The position numbers were made by a program, and so were the translations under genes. 64,000 bases of DNA from Hippasteria phrygiana (lineage: Eukaryota > Echinodermata > Asteroidea > Valvatida > Goniasteridae): assembly GCA_037893225.1 (NCBI GenBank), contig JAZGUH010000261.1, positions 1,612,001 through 1,676,000 on the forward strand, written 5' to 3'. The notes beneath the pieces are model-generated. The model had not been told where the DNA came from and did not search any database. It saw only the letters and a program-made list of their open reading frames with translations. Below, in pieces: positions 48,601 through 56,872 of this stretch. Position 1 is the stretch's first letter. Every line of letters begins with the position of its first letter.

Positions 48601-49245
48601 ATTCAAGGACTGAAGGAACACTACATGGACTTAAAATGTAATAATGACATGGTGACATCAGATTTCATTTGTCTGACAGAAACATGGATTGATAATGAAT
48701 TATACTCTGACACAGAATTAACTGAATTCAAATGCTATCATCAGATCAGAAATGTTTCATATAATAATTCAAGTAGTCTAACACAAATGTTAAAGCAACA
48801 GTGCCATGGTGGTGTCAGTGTGTATTGTAGAAGGAACAGGACATTCAGCAGACTAATCTTGCCTGTACAAAACTTGGAGTATATTGCATTCCAAATAGTT
48901 TGTCAACTGTCATTTTGTGTGGTGATAATTTATCGCCCAGCATCGTATTCCATGAATGAATTTATTACCAATATTAAAGTGTTGCTTGATGAGCTTCACA
49001 AAGTGTCTAACAAATGCATCATCATGGGTGATTTCAATGAAGACATTTTGAAACAGTGTTCACAGGTTGAGAAATTAATGCATAGTCATGGGTATAGGCA
49101 ATGTGTTACAGATGCAACGACAGAGAATGGGACATTGATTGATCATGTGTATGTCAGAAATATAGATTCTATACATGCTGCTGTAACTCCCACATACTAC
49201 AGTTATCATGAAGGTATACGTATCACAATGGGAAATGTTTTTTAA
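39640..49245 (+). CDS. Helentron replicase: PHD, C76-like, OTU, 18-aa repeats, Rep, Pif1 helicase, EEP endonuclease
   Basis: One uninterrupted 3,201-codon frame (residue numbers from the ATG at 39640). Visible in order: basic low-complexity N-terminus; PHD finger C409, C412, C425, C428, H433, C436, C455, C458; herpes-tegument-like protease region about 700-890 with D844-x-H846 but Tyr718 where the nucleophile Cys is expected; OTU protease about 996-1140 with D1016, C1019 and H1132; 13 KYxxDxxYR repeats about 1195-1450; Cys-rich DUF6570-like region about 1478-1670; HUH Rep nuclease with H1978-T-H1980 and tyrosines Y2186 and Y2190; Pif1-type helicase with GGAGTGKS (2540-2547), D2629-E2630 and AYVALSR (2928); EEP endonuclease with E3014, D3131-F-N3133, D3168 and S3188-Y-H3190. 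Expected role: nicking, unwinding and rolling-circle-like mobilisation of the element in the nucleus. 'gtactgtattacag' at 39680-39693 is a good splice acceptor, so Met20 (39697) may be the true start of a spliced message. A frame this long with no stop argues for recent activity, though two catalytic positions look altered. Confidence 0.9.
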   Translation: MDIIMIIHFCVLLCTVLQKMPSFVRRVKPGVDSVQRLGYDAKMFMFPLSVFVKSHFTTQRSILTFHPSLFVFSHFTVPSSSISFPFHGAPSGEPSSSGENPDAPRKVPSQGSLVPRPKGVGLAQANIKPCPKAVGHGNALGLAPPQGSLSSRPEGVGLEQALPMTESSHEGDGNDGRWHSERKDALRTERNAHETKLEMKPGIKVERDRDMNVFVSDCQQQRRREIKLKKFRMNKLSRERVSSQKALRKLKANKQTCCSRNHVLECVVEFCREKKKVSKPNRKKIRRDERKQSFRKHKNGKVVEFHMSKEDKRNYEKIQKNIQSHTRRSLSYILNKLEPKRELSSKKHNEQQGAKRELSSKKHNEQQGSIKSKCTDPVTQNERGCTFDKKHIVLDSTRHAWKQTELRQCWLCDQEIGPMERVVECDSCNICYHVYCMGYSNVQCLLTNKAVSWMCRKCGRCNYSVSLLHDFGIPTDENIFEILLQDVTMEESSGAKWCIEGVSCIEDSRKNEIKDEVQTIVNKMDCVVVDELSGRCTHLCAASKEGRIQQTGGYSLRSKTNVKSSKEKREANGRSVELSGAQTMRDVKESQEHNDQIETEVTIDAKVKTRYSLRSKKAQVSVVGEKGSDHKKMQKRKVEDNLKHCNEGTVTKKPRILAKKKKSWRMHKSDGVENETCISKSSCSTYNLQEKTIEDLRVTRGSFHQGDYRFGNNSGKQYVANSLCAILYSRVKKLNTWSSNDMDFILNAGNELYSFLSRSSTMLNEYLLVNELPDQIDVFSKQFNIKTHEPLFGTFEEGNLTEFNMISMKSAIEQTVQKYCACFICFHGNTFSVMAQSGMYYIFDSHSRNQYGWQDCEGRSLLKCVASWQGVYRYCTELGKSMNLSDSEQFEITGVNVWVNEDMSICSHEDIGNHVNPCMSDNTKRMEATCSREAVEGNAVTENETTCELTDKDGDDIEMMEVTQPVTHSFVPVTNESKNALCQKLGVTKIRLNAEMISKRCENMGAPDNVRKIKGDGNCFFRAISCAISGTEDNHMQLRIATVNYLLKNAAKFHCFLREGYITVEDYVIRKRLFDSGIWATEVEIMAMAEMLGVNIYTYDDVTKWYVFSGSFCNRDRLAESGIYLYHRQRVHYELVLNVHELISMESENNCTKECYSHDSPVCTVSDVSQCNNMNVEMSKHSHRKKRKRVNLRLKQKLCRDKARERYHSSKDARQIEEKSVEVKKARSRTLKKERYSNDIHYQYNKKLSVKTRYIENTMYRVQQKSAQKEKYDNCEKVRQNVIEYNKMKYAENAAQRKNLLKLKYQENVLYKVTKVRRSKEKYNEDAVHRIKKINHEKNKYHEDCIHRERKVVSARAKYHDDKEYRRKKVNSVKTKYHKDASYRQKIINIAKNKYHRNSLYRNTLIKSIKKKYFCNISYKVKLIKFQKCKYRHDADYREKMKQRKLTRQIRSREMACIMKNVTRNWRKEVSTGPEYVCAVCHKLLFKNQVIRCKKENYSMTDCISENYLHSHICKEDCGNECSVSKSSRSCLWICYTCHRKLRQKRTPSEACANNLELVDIPEELRCLNILEEHLIAINIPFMKMIALPRGGQNAVHGPVVCVPSNIVETVTALPRCNNGNELIRVKLKRKLSYKGYYQYQFVSREQVENALHYLKRNNVWFKDIDIKCDWENPLSDDVELTEQHESELEEQSGEELSDTEEETDEDRLRGIPLDTCLQPIDIGQEVLDQYFDDVLCVAPCEGNSPIRVLMEEGNEAKCFPALFPTGTPIFSDNRNVSLTLCRYFHNRLMNVDNRFAKSTQYIFYAQYLSEIEKVMSGVSIAMRQSSGKLHCAENVNASMIRDREQLKDILHSDSGYKFLKPIRGTPPYWQSTQRDVMAMIRQLGIPTWFCSFSAADMRWPEFINTILKQQGDSRNIEDLDWNDKCIILRSNPVTVARMFEKRFHTFLKDVVMSRANPIGKVMDYFYRVEFQQRGSPHTHCLFWIENAPRLGVGKDDEVIKFIDTYISCKLPPQEEDEELNEIISRVQQHSRKHSKSCKKKGTDCRFNFPRPPSTRTFITEPDAFDECDDQDDNEDCNEANGDKSIGNDNDRNHHNEAKELLKSVWNAIQNEKNQHMSTSELFETINITQDDFEQANNVLSSKPSIVIKREPQDVWVNLYNCDLIRCWNANMDIQYISDAYACAAYVVSYMSKSEREMGQLLSHAQREAQKGNLDARQSMKELGCVYLHNREISAQEAVFRVCGLRLKEGSRKVEFIPVGENPVRMSLPLSVIQNKSEEDDDDIFMPNRIDRYKARPDVDRFEDMCLGTFCSQYRIIYNANTCNKSRQSSVYPLKHGLGHIKKRSRTEPAVIRYPRFSVSKYPEKYYHSMLQLFLPHRVDAQLKPEQFESYEQFYRNGAVCLNNHLESVSVVVESNRSKYEMNVEALEEAEQYVHKFGLQEDAWASICPISEQERLECETERKPVIEEENEFEIPDLRSDTKQKVCNIEPHSVRISKEDALSLLRSLNVQQKKVFNKIRDWCLKKISGKKPEPFHVFLTGGAGTGKSHLIKSIHYEATRLFARMIQNPDNVSVLITAPTGVAAFNINGSTVHSALSIPVDARLPYQPLGDDKLNTLRNALQDLQILIIDEISMVDHKILGYIHGRLRQIKQTRDQKPFGNVSILAVGDFYQLPPVKGKSLHQRVVTVDLWNDCFQKVELREIMRQKEDVHFAETLNRLRVRTKQDKLLDEDMAILQSRETGQDWDDVLHIFPCNKQVDEHNMKILFAKCSDCMCIVANDFQKDSGKTNKSGVKMRKKSMYTSLPESLWLGVGARVMLTKNIDVSDGLVNGVFGTVSEIIMLPDKSQPKCIHIEFDSKNVGSKLKRKCRSSINDGIIPIEREEENMSKQWVRRQFPLKLAWACTVHKVQGMTMEKAVVSLVRTFSAGQAYVALSRVTTLNGLVIDGFDEKYIYCNQVVHDSLSSMPEFIDETNVRTESSNETVILMHNIQGLKEHYMDLKCNNDMVTSDFICLTETWIDNELYSDTELTEFKCYHQIRNVSYNNSSSLTQMLKQQCHGGVSVYCRRNRTFSRLILPVQNLEYIAFQIVCQLSFCVVIIYRPASYSMNEFITNIKVLLDELHKVSNKCIIMGDFNEDILKQCSQVEKLMHSHGYRQCVTDATTENGTLIDHVYVRNIDSIHAAVTPTYYSYHEGIRITMGNVF
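39680..39699 (+). promoter_or_regulatory. candidate 3' splice site before Met20 of the Helentron frame
   Basis: T-rich 'ttttgctttgtactgtattacag' ends at 39693 (read in two parts: a pyrimidine-rich tract, then ttacag), four bases before ATG at 39697. The 19 residues before it are hydrophobic and unlike the basic sequence after it. This suggests an upstream non-coding exon and Met20 as initiator. Confidence 0.45.
40661..40750 (+). repeat. 45-bp in-frame duplication in the Helentron gene
   Basis: 'gagagttatcc' starts at 40661 and 40706. The two 45-bp copies are essentially identical and give the repeated 15-residue phrase RELSSKKHNEQQGAK. It is a recent tandem duplication that keeps the frame. 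Confidence 0.9.
43222..43990 (+). repeat. 13 x 18-codon KYxxDxxYR repeat within the Helentron gene
   Basis: Units mostly begin K-Y and carry Y-R or a variant six residues later, for example KYHDDKEYRRKKVNSVKT. Most units are 18 residues; one is 15 and the first is longer. They are highly basic, and their DNA is diverged from unit to unit, so selection rather than recent duplication seems to hold the pattern. They may form a long helical or DNA-binding rod. Confidence 0.85.
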
Positions 49246-49270
49246 CAGTATGGCTTCTTTGTGTGCAGTA

Positions 49271-49276
49271 AATAAA
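49271..49276 (+). terminator. poly(A) signal of the Helentron gene
   Basis: AATAAA 25 bases after the stop codon (49243-49245). Confidence 0.6.
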
Positions 49277-50243
49277 ACAAATTGATTAACAATTTTGATT
49301 GCATCATAATTTTAGTTGTTTGACAAAATGAATGTATAATTGGCAGTTAAATATGTTCGAAGAATATTTGAATAGTATGACTGATTATTTAGACTACAGG
49401 ATTTTGTATTAATATATGTAACACTTATTGAATATTTTACTTATGTAAGTATTTGGTGGTTATCCTCTTCAGAACTCCACATGGAAGTCTAACTAAGAGG
49501 CTTATATATAAATACTTATATCCAGAATCTTACAAATTGTATTTTTATGTTTTGTTATTTCAGCTGATGAAATCAAGAACTAATACTACAGTCTAGATGG
49601 AGTGTGACATCAAAGACAAGTTTAATAGCTGTTTATGTAAGTAAATAGAACAGATATAAAAGCAGATTCAAATAAATGAATGAAGGCAAGAAAATGATGT
49701 AATTTGTCATTAAGTTATGCTTGAAAGTTAACACCAAATCTCCTTGTAACAGAAATTAAGAGCAAGAAAAAACATGTAATGTAGATTTTGATTGCCAGAA
49801 TACTTTGAACAAAAGCAAGTATTATATTAGTCTATTAAAATATAAGAGTTCAAATTTACTGAAACTGAGATAAATGATCATGCTGGGAATAGATAGAGTT
49901 CTGAATCAAAGTTTGACTTGAAGCCTAAATAGTAGCAGGAATTTAAGTTTGAATATAATTTGAAATAAATCAGGAATACTTAGAACAGAAGCAAGAATCA
50001 AGTTTAAATTCAAATCTGATTTGAAGGATGAGTAGAAGGCTGTACTACAGATAGAGTAGAATATTTAGACCTGATTTGTAGAAGCAAGAATATACATAAA
50101 AGAATAGCCCAAAGAGAAGTCCCAATAGAAACATGGATAATGAAAGGAATCAAATCCTGCGTTTATAATGACAATGTTATCAACGTTGTCAACATCATCG
50201 TCCTCCTTCCCACCATCATCGTCATCATCACTGTCTTCGTCAT
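49277..50243. other. AT-rich region 3' of the Helentron gene
   Basis: No gene seen. A-rich text with loosely repeated phrases (agcaagaa, gaatttaagttt). The element's 3' end is expected here or further on. 50160-50250 holds a CAT/GTC-rich simple stretch (50205-50245) next to the start of the 650-bp tandem array. Confidence 0.4.
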
Positions 50244-50250
50244 TGTTGGT

Positions 50251-50432
50251 GTTGTGGTTCCTGGTCAGTATCAACCAGGAGATCTGTAGCATCCAAAAGG
50301 CTTTCTGATGAGAGAGGACATTGTTGATGTGATTACAAATATAACCACACCTGTCGGACACAACGTCAGGATCAAGGAAGGCTGGATCTACTTGAAGGTG
50401 ATGATGACTATGTCTGCTGCTGCAATTGGGGG

Positions 50433-50463
<31 letters not shown>

Positions 50464-53047
50464 CGGGGGGGCGGAGAAGCTGTAGTACCATTGCGAGTGC
50501 TCCAACCAATGGGAACAAACTGCTGCTGGATCCCTTGTTTGAAGGAGTTGCTCGAATACGCCTACATCCTAAAAGCGAAGTTTGGGTTTGAGAGTCTGTT
50601 ATACAATGGATCCCAGGATGAATCACAGATGATGAATTTGAACTTCTTCGTGTTTCTTGATGTGGCAGTAGATAGTAACAGTTTCACAGAAGATTGTCAA
50701 AGACAATTGTTGCTTGATATGTTGCGCTTTGACACAGAGGTGTACATTTGAAAAAGATGGATTATAATGATTGTCTACATATACCTCAGTAAGCATGCTG
50801 CCATCTGCTGCAATAATGCTTCCAAGACAAATCTGTCAACATTGGCTGGAGAAGTATTGTCTAGTGTCAGCTGTGAGGGAAGGATTGAAGAATATTGCAG
50901 TTCTTTTGGCATTGATGTTGTGGTTCCTGGTCAGTATCAACCAGGAGATCTGTAGCATCCAAAAGGCTTTCTGATGAGAGAGGACATTGTTGATGTGATT
51001 ACAAATATAACCACACCTGTCGGACACAACGTCAGGATCAAGGAAGGCTGGATCTACTTGAAGGTGATGATGACTATGTCTGCTGCTGCAATTGGGGGCG
51101 GGGGGGGGGGGGGGGGGGGCGGAGAAGCTGTAGTACCATTGCGAGTGCTCCAACCAATGGGAACAAACTGCTGCTGGATCCCTTGTTTGAAGGAGTTGCT
51201 CGAATACGCCTACATCCTAAAAGCGAAGTTTGGGTTTGAGAGTCTGTTATACAATGGATCCCAGGATGAATCACAGATGATGAATTTGAACTTCTTCGTG
51301 TTTCTTGATGTGGCAGTAGATAGTAACAGTTTCACAGAAGATTGTCAAAGACAATTGTTGCTTGATATGTTGTGCTTTGACACAGAGGTGTACATTTGAA
51401 AAAGATGGAATATCATGACTGTCTACATGTACCTGAGTAAGCATGCTGCCATCTGCTGCAATATTGCTTCCGAGACAAATCTGTCAACATTGGCTGGAGG
51501 AGTATTGTCTAGTGTCAGCTGTGAGGGAAGGATTGAAGAATATTGCAGTTCTTTTGGCATTGATGTTGTGGTTCCTGGTCAGTATCAACCAGGAGATCTG
51601 TAGCATCCAAAAGGCTTTCTGATGAGAGAGGACATTGTTGATGTGATTACAAATATAACCACACCTGTCGGACACAACGTCAGGATCAAGGAAGGCTGGA
51701 TCTACTTGAAGGTGATGATGACTATGTCTGCTGCTGCAATGGGGGGGGGGGGGGGGGGGGGCGGAGAAGCTGTAGTACCATTGCGAGTGCTCCACCACCA
51801 ATGGGAACAAACTGCTGCTGGATCCCTTGTTTGAAGGAGTTGCTCGAATACGCCTACATCCTAAAAGCGAAGTTTGGGTTTACTGTGCCATGTGTTGGCA
51901 ACATGGAGGTAACAACAGAACAGTGCTATTGGTAATGTGAAATAATGCTTCCTCATGACATGGATAGACCATCTAACCTGTTGGCAGCTATAGCTATGCC
52001 AAGCTCTTGAAAGAACCCTGGTGTTTGAGAGTCTGTTATACAATGGATCCCAGGATGAATCACAGATGATGAATTTGAACTGATGTGGCAGTAGATAGTA
52101 ACAGTTTCACAGAAGATTGTCAAAGACAATTGTTGCTTGATATGTTGCGCTTTGACACAGAGGTGTACATTTGAAAAAGATGGATTATAATTATTGTCTA
52201 CATATACCTCAGTAAGCATGCTGCCATCTGCTGCAATAATGCTTCCAAGACAAATCTGTCAACATTGGCTGGAGAAGTATTGTCTAGTGTCAGCTGTGAG
52301 GGAAGGATTGAAGAATATTGCAGTTCTTTTGGCATTGATGTTGTGGTTCCTGGTCAGTATCAACCAGGAGATCTGTAGCATCCAAAAGGCTTTCTGATGA
52401 GAGAGGACATTGTTGATGTGATTACAAATATAACCACACCTGTCAGACACAATGTCAGGATCAAGGAAGGCTGGATCTACTTGAAGGTGATGATGACTAT
52501 GTCTGCTGCTGCAATGGGGGGGGGGGGGGGGAGAAGCTGTAGTACCATTGCGAGTGCTCCATCACCAATGGGAACAAATTGCTGCTGGATTTCTGTTTGA
52601 AGGAGTTGCTCGAATACGCCTACATCCTAAAAGCGAAGTTTGGGTTTGAGAGTCTGTTATACAATGGATCCCAGGATGAATCACAGATGATGAATTTGAA
52701 CTTCTTTGTGTTTCTTGATGTGGCAGTAGATAGTAACAGTTTCACAGAAGATTGTCAAAGACAATTGTTGCTTGATATGTTGTGCTTTGACACAGAGGTG
52801 TACATTTGAAAAAGATGGAATATCATGATTGTCTACATGTACCTGAGTAAGCATGCTGCCATCTGCTGCAATAATGCTTCCAAGACAAATCTGTCAACAT
52901 TGGCTGGAGGAGTATTGTCTAGTGTCAGCTGTGAGGGAAGGATTGAAGAATATTGCAGTTCTTTTGGCATTGATGTTGTGGTTCCTGGTCAGTATCAACC
53001 AGGAGATCTGTAGCATCCTAAAGGCTTTCTGATGAGAGAGGACATTG
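50251..53047 (+). repeat. four tandem exon-like units of about 650 bp plus a partial fifth
   Basis: The phrase 'gttgtggttcctggtcag' starts at 50251, 50917, 51565, 52340 and 52975, giving units of 666, 648, 775 and 635 bp and a 73-bp remnant that runs into unique sequence at 53048. Each unit reads as protein-like text in one plus frame (MREDIVDVITNITTPVGHN..., then ...LLEYAYILKAKFGFESLL..., then ...YCSSFGIDVVVPGQYQPGD) with two in-frame stops (TGA, TAG) per unit. The third unit has an insertion of about 140 bp (51881-52020) and a 13-bp deletion. I do not recognise the protein. It looks like duplicated exon or retrocopy material, now not translatable as a whole. Confidence 0.9.
50428..50474 (+). 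repeat. poly-G tract, unit 1
   Basis: G5-C-G30-C-G7-C-GG. The matching tracts in later units are 51094-51122 (G5-C-G20-C-GG), 51741-51764 (G21-C-GG) and 52516-52531 (G16). All encode poly-Gly in the protein-like frame and poly-Pro on the minus strand. Confidence 0.95.
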
Positions 53048-55375
53048 ATGCAGAGGGCGAGGTCACTGGCTTAACAAGTGAAGATTTCCAGTATCTTTTG
53101 CATGTTACCATGGCAGTTGGCGACAGCAACTATGTCAATAGGATACAGCAGATTTCAAATGAAAGATTGACTTCAATTCTTTCTCGCCATACATATCAAC
53201 GTGGCTGTACGTCGGATGTACAATCTGTAAGTATTTTATTTTTGTTGTGGTGTTGTGTATTGCCATTGGATGTTACAGTATTAAGTTGTGAGTGATTGTA
53301 TAATTCATGGGTCCAAAGTTGTGACATTTTGGTGTCACCGGTTACATGTGGAATCATTCAGTCTTCTGCACGTAATATTATAACAACTTATTGAAACATT
53401 TTGTAGATTGAAGAGTATATTATACATGAACAGTATAATATACTGTTCAATTTACAAAATGTTTCTTAACCTGAACTCCCTAGGGTGTGTGGCAAATTGT
53501 ATTAATATTGAAGGATTCAGGACTGTTAGGGTAAAAGTTATAATATTACATGCACAAAACTTAATGGTTTCATATGTAATGGGGGACACCAAAATGTCAC
53601 AAGTTTGGACACCTGATTTATATAATTACCCTTGTGGTTTTTAAAATTGGACTGTTTGGTAACATAAAATGATTGATCATAATTACTGTCACAGAGGCCT
53701 TTGAAATTAAGGCCTTTTTCAGAAATTTCAAACAAAACAGTTTACCTCAGTATTACAGTGTATTGCCCTCGTTTGACCCAAATGTTAAGGAAATATTGAA
53801 AATATTATACTTTACTATTTATACCCAGCACGATATGGGGTAGAGGGGTACCCCCCTTTTTGTCCCTATACTCTATACACTCGCCAGACTATTGTTACTT
53901 AACACATCCCCCCCTAGACCTCTGAAAAGAATTCCTGAGATTCCAGGAACACAATGACCTACACAAAAGAGGGGGAGTTCCCTCTGCCCCATATCGTGCA
54001 TCATATGTTACTATTGGCACTTTTGGTTATAAGCTATGTTCAGTTTAATTTGTTCAATTAATGTTTTTCTGCCATTGTAAATCTTTTTTGACCAGAGTGT
54101 TTGATACTTTGATACTACCACAATTGAGACAAAAAAAGTGAACTGCAATTTTAAGTAAAAACAACTGCCCATTTCTTTATCAGGAGGACTATCATTGTGG
54201 ATGTACAGAACAGTTCTGACAGTCAACTTTTCCTGCGTAGGCATCTTTTTATGAAATAATGGGCATGCAGATGTTTGACAACTTGTCATCTTTGAGTTCA
54301 GAGCCATCCTCTCTGTATGGTAGTAGCTGAACATGTATAAGGTAAGAGTGTATTACTTTCATTTGTAAAATATTTGAATACCTTTTGTAACTTTGATTTG
54401 AACAAAGATCATGTGTGCATTCCAGTGTTCATGAACATGTAATTTTTAATGTGTACTAGTCTTTACAGACAATTAAATGTTTTTTCGTGAAGAAAACATA
54501 CATGAAATATTAACATTTTAAAATGCACAACTCATTCAAATGGTTGAACATGCTGTATATTTTATCTAAAAATTTCTCTTATCTTGTGCTTCCTCTTAGA
54601 CTGCAATCTCAGTATTGTGATTAGGTTTCCAAGTAGTCTTCAAAGATATCTGATCTTTGGTAGTTATTATTTGTATTCACCTTCACCAAAGATATTTTCT
54701 TTATGTGTATTATATTATTTAGGTCTGTACACATTCTCTTTCTTTAGACAGTTTGCTTTTCTGTGATGCACCATCATTCAACTTAACAGCTGTATCATTC
54801 AGGTATGTAAATGCGCGGTATTTTGATGTGACAGTAACACTTTTTGTTAACTACCTGCGTATAATTATAGATAACTGGTATGTCAAAATATAAATGTTAA
54901 AAAATAAATGAACAAAACTTATGATTCTACTTATGATCCAGCAGTTTGCTTAATATCATATTTATGTGATGATTGGTTCAATACCAGACATGAGCCAATT
55001 GCTGTTCTTATAATCAATATGACCTGTGAAAAGAAAACTTGTTGCTGGAAACATGCGAACATGTTGATCCGAAATGGAAACACTATAATACTCGACCTGT
55101 CCTGTAATATCAAAGCATCTATTTGGATGTTAATAGCCATCTAGCTTCCCCTAAAATGTAGCAAATCAATTACATTTAAAATGATTAATACCGAAGAGCC
55201 AAAGTAACACATACATTTTCTAATAAATGACATTTTTTGTCCAACACTTTCATGTGTTCTCTCTCTTTTCACTTTATTTTCATTTCAGAGTTTTAGTGAG
55301 TTAGACTTCAGTAGGTACAACAACTTCCAGGAGAAAGACCTCAAGCTTCATGTGACATTCTTCTGCAACTACTGA
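53032..55375 (+). CDS. candidate two-exon 3' gene end, unknown product
   Basis: Exon 53032-53226 continues the reading frame of the tandem units (MREDI) but then has unique text (DAEGEVTGLTSEDFQYLLHV...) and ends at TCT|gtaagt. The exon at 55289-55375 follows 'ttattttcatttcag' and starts in matching phase 0, giving a 28-residue Ser/Phe-rich end and TGA at 55373. Joined, this gives 93 residues. AATAAA signals lie at 55467 and 55587. The in-frame TAG just before the HPKGFLM text means the true 5' part is unknown: initiation at the ATG at 53032, or a splice into it. No domain recognised. Other possible exons in the intron (54184-54341, acceptor ttatcag and donor AAG|GTAAGA) do not keep the frame. 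Confidence 0.4.
53296..53827. other. AT-rich, probably intronic
   Basis: No feature beyond short frames. It lies within the intron inferred between 53226 and 55289. Confidence 0.4.
53828..53999. mobile_element. 172-bp TIR element (MITE)
   Basis: The left end 'gcacgatatggggtagaggg' is matched by the inverse at 53965-53999 (ccctctgccccatatcgtgc) with a few mismatches; the arms extend over about 33 bp. No coding. Flanks show no clear target duplication. Confidence 0.75.
54000..55288. other. AT-rich, probably intronic
   Basis: Contains exon-like signals (acceptor at 54183 with donor at 54342; acceptor at about 54600 with donor CAG|GTATGT at about 54803) but no frame that reads through with the neighbours. 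It could hold alternative non-coding exons. Confidence 0.35.
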
Positions 55376-55466
55376 CAGTGATGTAGTCGCGACATCACAG
55401 GACCCTGCAAGACCAACACAAGACCATCAGTCTAAATTCAAGTCTCAAGTTATTCAAATGAACTGT

Positions 55467-55592
55467 AATAAAATCATTCCTTTGTTATGGTTTATGCTTG
55501 TTACTTGTGCCTGTAACAAGCTGGTCTTGTAATGGTCTCGACTACATAACTGGCTACTAATCATTGTCTGCATTTTGTGTCAACTAAATAAA
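55467..55592 (+). terminator. poly(A) signals
   Basis: AATAAA at 55467-55472 and again at 55587-55592, 92 and 212 bases after the TGA at 55373. They support a transcript 3' end here. Confidence 0.5.
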
Positions 55593-55599
55593 ATTGTAA

Positions 55600-56872
55600 T
55601 TGTGCTGAAAATACTTTTTATGCTCACAATCATGCAACTAACTTTTCCCCTATATTTAAGAACATTACATTACATTGAGAATGAAGCTCATCATTCACAT
55701 AACATTTTTTGTCATCCATCTTGTTCGAACCATGATGACCAAAAGTAGAAAAACACAAAGAAAAAAACAATCACAGGTGCCTCTTGAATTCTTGAATTCC
55801 ATGTCCTTTGTTGTAGTAAAAAGGAGATACGTCAACATTTCTGTTTTTATGCTAAGAAAATTACCATAGTCATGAGCAAAAGCGTGATGTAATTCAAGGC
55901 AGAACAGCGGTGTCACCATATTTTGTATACAAATATGTATCACTTTTTACAATTGCTTGGAGTAGCTTCCACTTATTAATGTTGCTGTTAAACAGCTTAT
56001 TTGGACAATAGTAGTGGCCAATATTTCCTCAAAACTGTTCCGGTGGGTGATTTCAAGGACTGATTTTTGTACCGTTCTTATGCTGTTAACAAGGAATACT
56101 TTGTGTGACAATCAAAATAGCACCCTCTTGCATATATTGATGGAAGGATTTTCTAAGAATTAAAAAACTACTACCTTCTTTTCACTTCCAATGAAAACAA
56201 ATATTTTGATCTTGTTCGTATTGTTATAAGACATACTAATATACATGAAAACAAGTTGTGTTGAATGTCCTCTGCATGTTTCCTTTCAACTTCAGTAATT
56301 ACCTGAGTTTTACATACATGTATATGCATTTTTTGTATCTCTAAAGCATTAGGAAGAAAGTCCTAGAGTACTTGTAATCACAGTCGAACCCTAAGAATAA
56401 GAGCACTGTTAATACAACTTACTGCTTATAACAGGAAAAAATAGGTCCAGAGTCTTTGTTTGTTTTTCATTACTGATAATAAAAGGTACCTGTTATAACA
56501 AGTAAATTGTAAAGTCCCAGGGACCTTGTTATAAAGGTGTTTTGACTGTACATCTTTATAAATATATAAATACATCTTTGTAACAGAATGTCAATCTTTT
56601 TATACTAATTTTTAACAAAATGTGAAAATAACAGTAAGGATAATGTATCACACTATTTATAATGTGTAGTTGCTATTTTTCTTACAAATGTCTTTCTGTA
56701 TAAGTATATTGCAGTATCAAACAATTGAATACCTGATGAAAAGAAGGGCCAAACTCTACACCATTTAATTAAGTTAGACCCAGCAAGTTTTTGCTAAAAC
56801 TATGGTCTATCATATGCGTGAAATGTAGGTTAAAATCTGTCCTCGAACGTAAGGATACGTGCTTAGTCTATG
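55600..56872. other. AT-rich non-coding
   Basis: No gene or named repeat. Short frames overlap on both strands at 55675-55943 without recognisable content. Confidence 0.5.

Larger units (their letters stand above)
39640..49276 (+). mobile_element. autonomous Helentron (Helitron2-type) element, coding core
   Basis: The span from the first ATG to the poly(A) signal AATAAA (49271-49276). The combination of Rep, Pif1 helicase and C-terminal EEP endonuclease with an upstream OTU domain is the known signature of Helentron/Helitron2 elements of animals. True termini were not found: Helentrons lack conserved long TIRs, insert between T residues without target duplication and end in a short hairpin, which cannot be assigned here without a second copy. 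Confidence 0.8.

Noticed and set aside
48592..49245. EEP endonuclease as the remnant of a non-LTR retrotransposon (CR1/L2-like)
   Set aside because: It is in the same uninterrupted frame as the Pif1 helicase, no reverse transcriptase is present, and a C-terminal EEP domain is known for Helentrons.
50304..50345. Hammerhead ribozyme core (ctgatgagag...)
   Set aside because: CTGATGA is present, but the required GAAA and the pairing stems are not found at the right distance.
50065..51810. Minus-strand poly-Pro frames in the 650-bp array
   Set aside because: They are antisense to the poly-G tracts. The plus frame is the more protein-like and continues into a donor-bounded exon.
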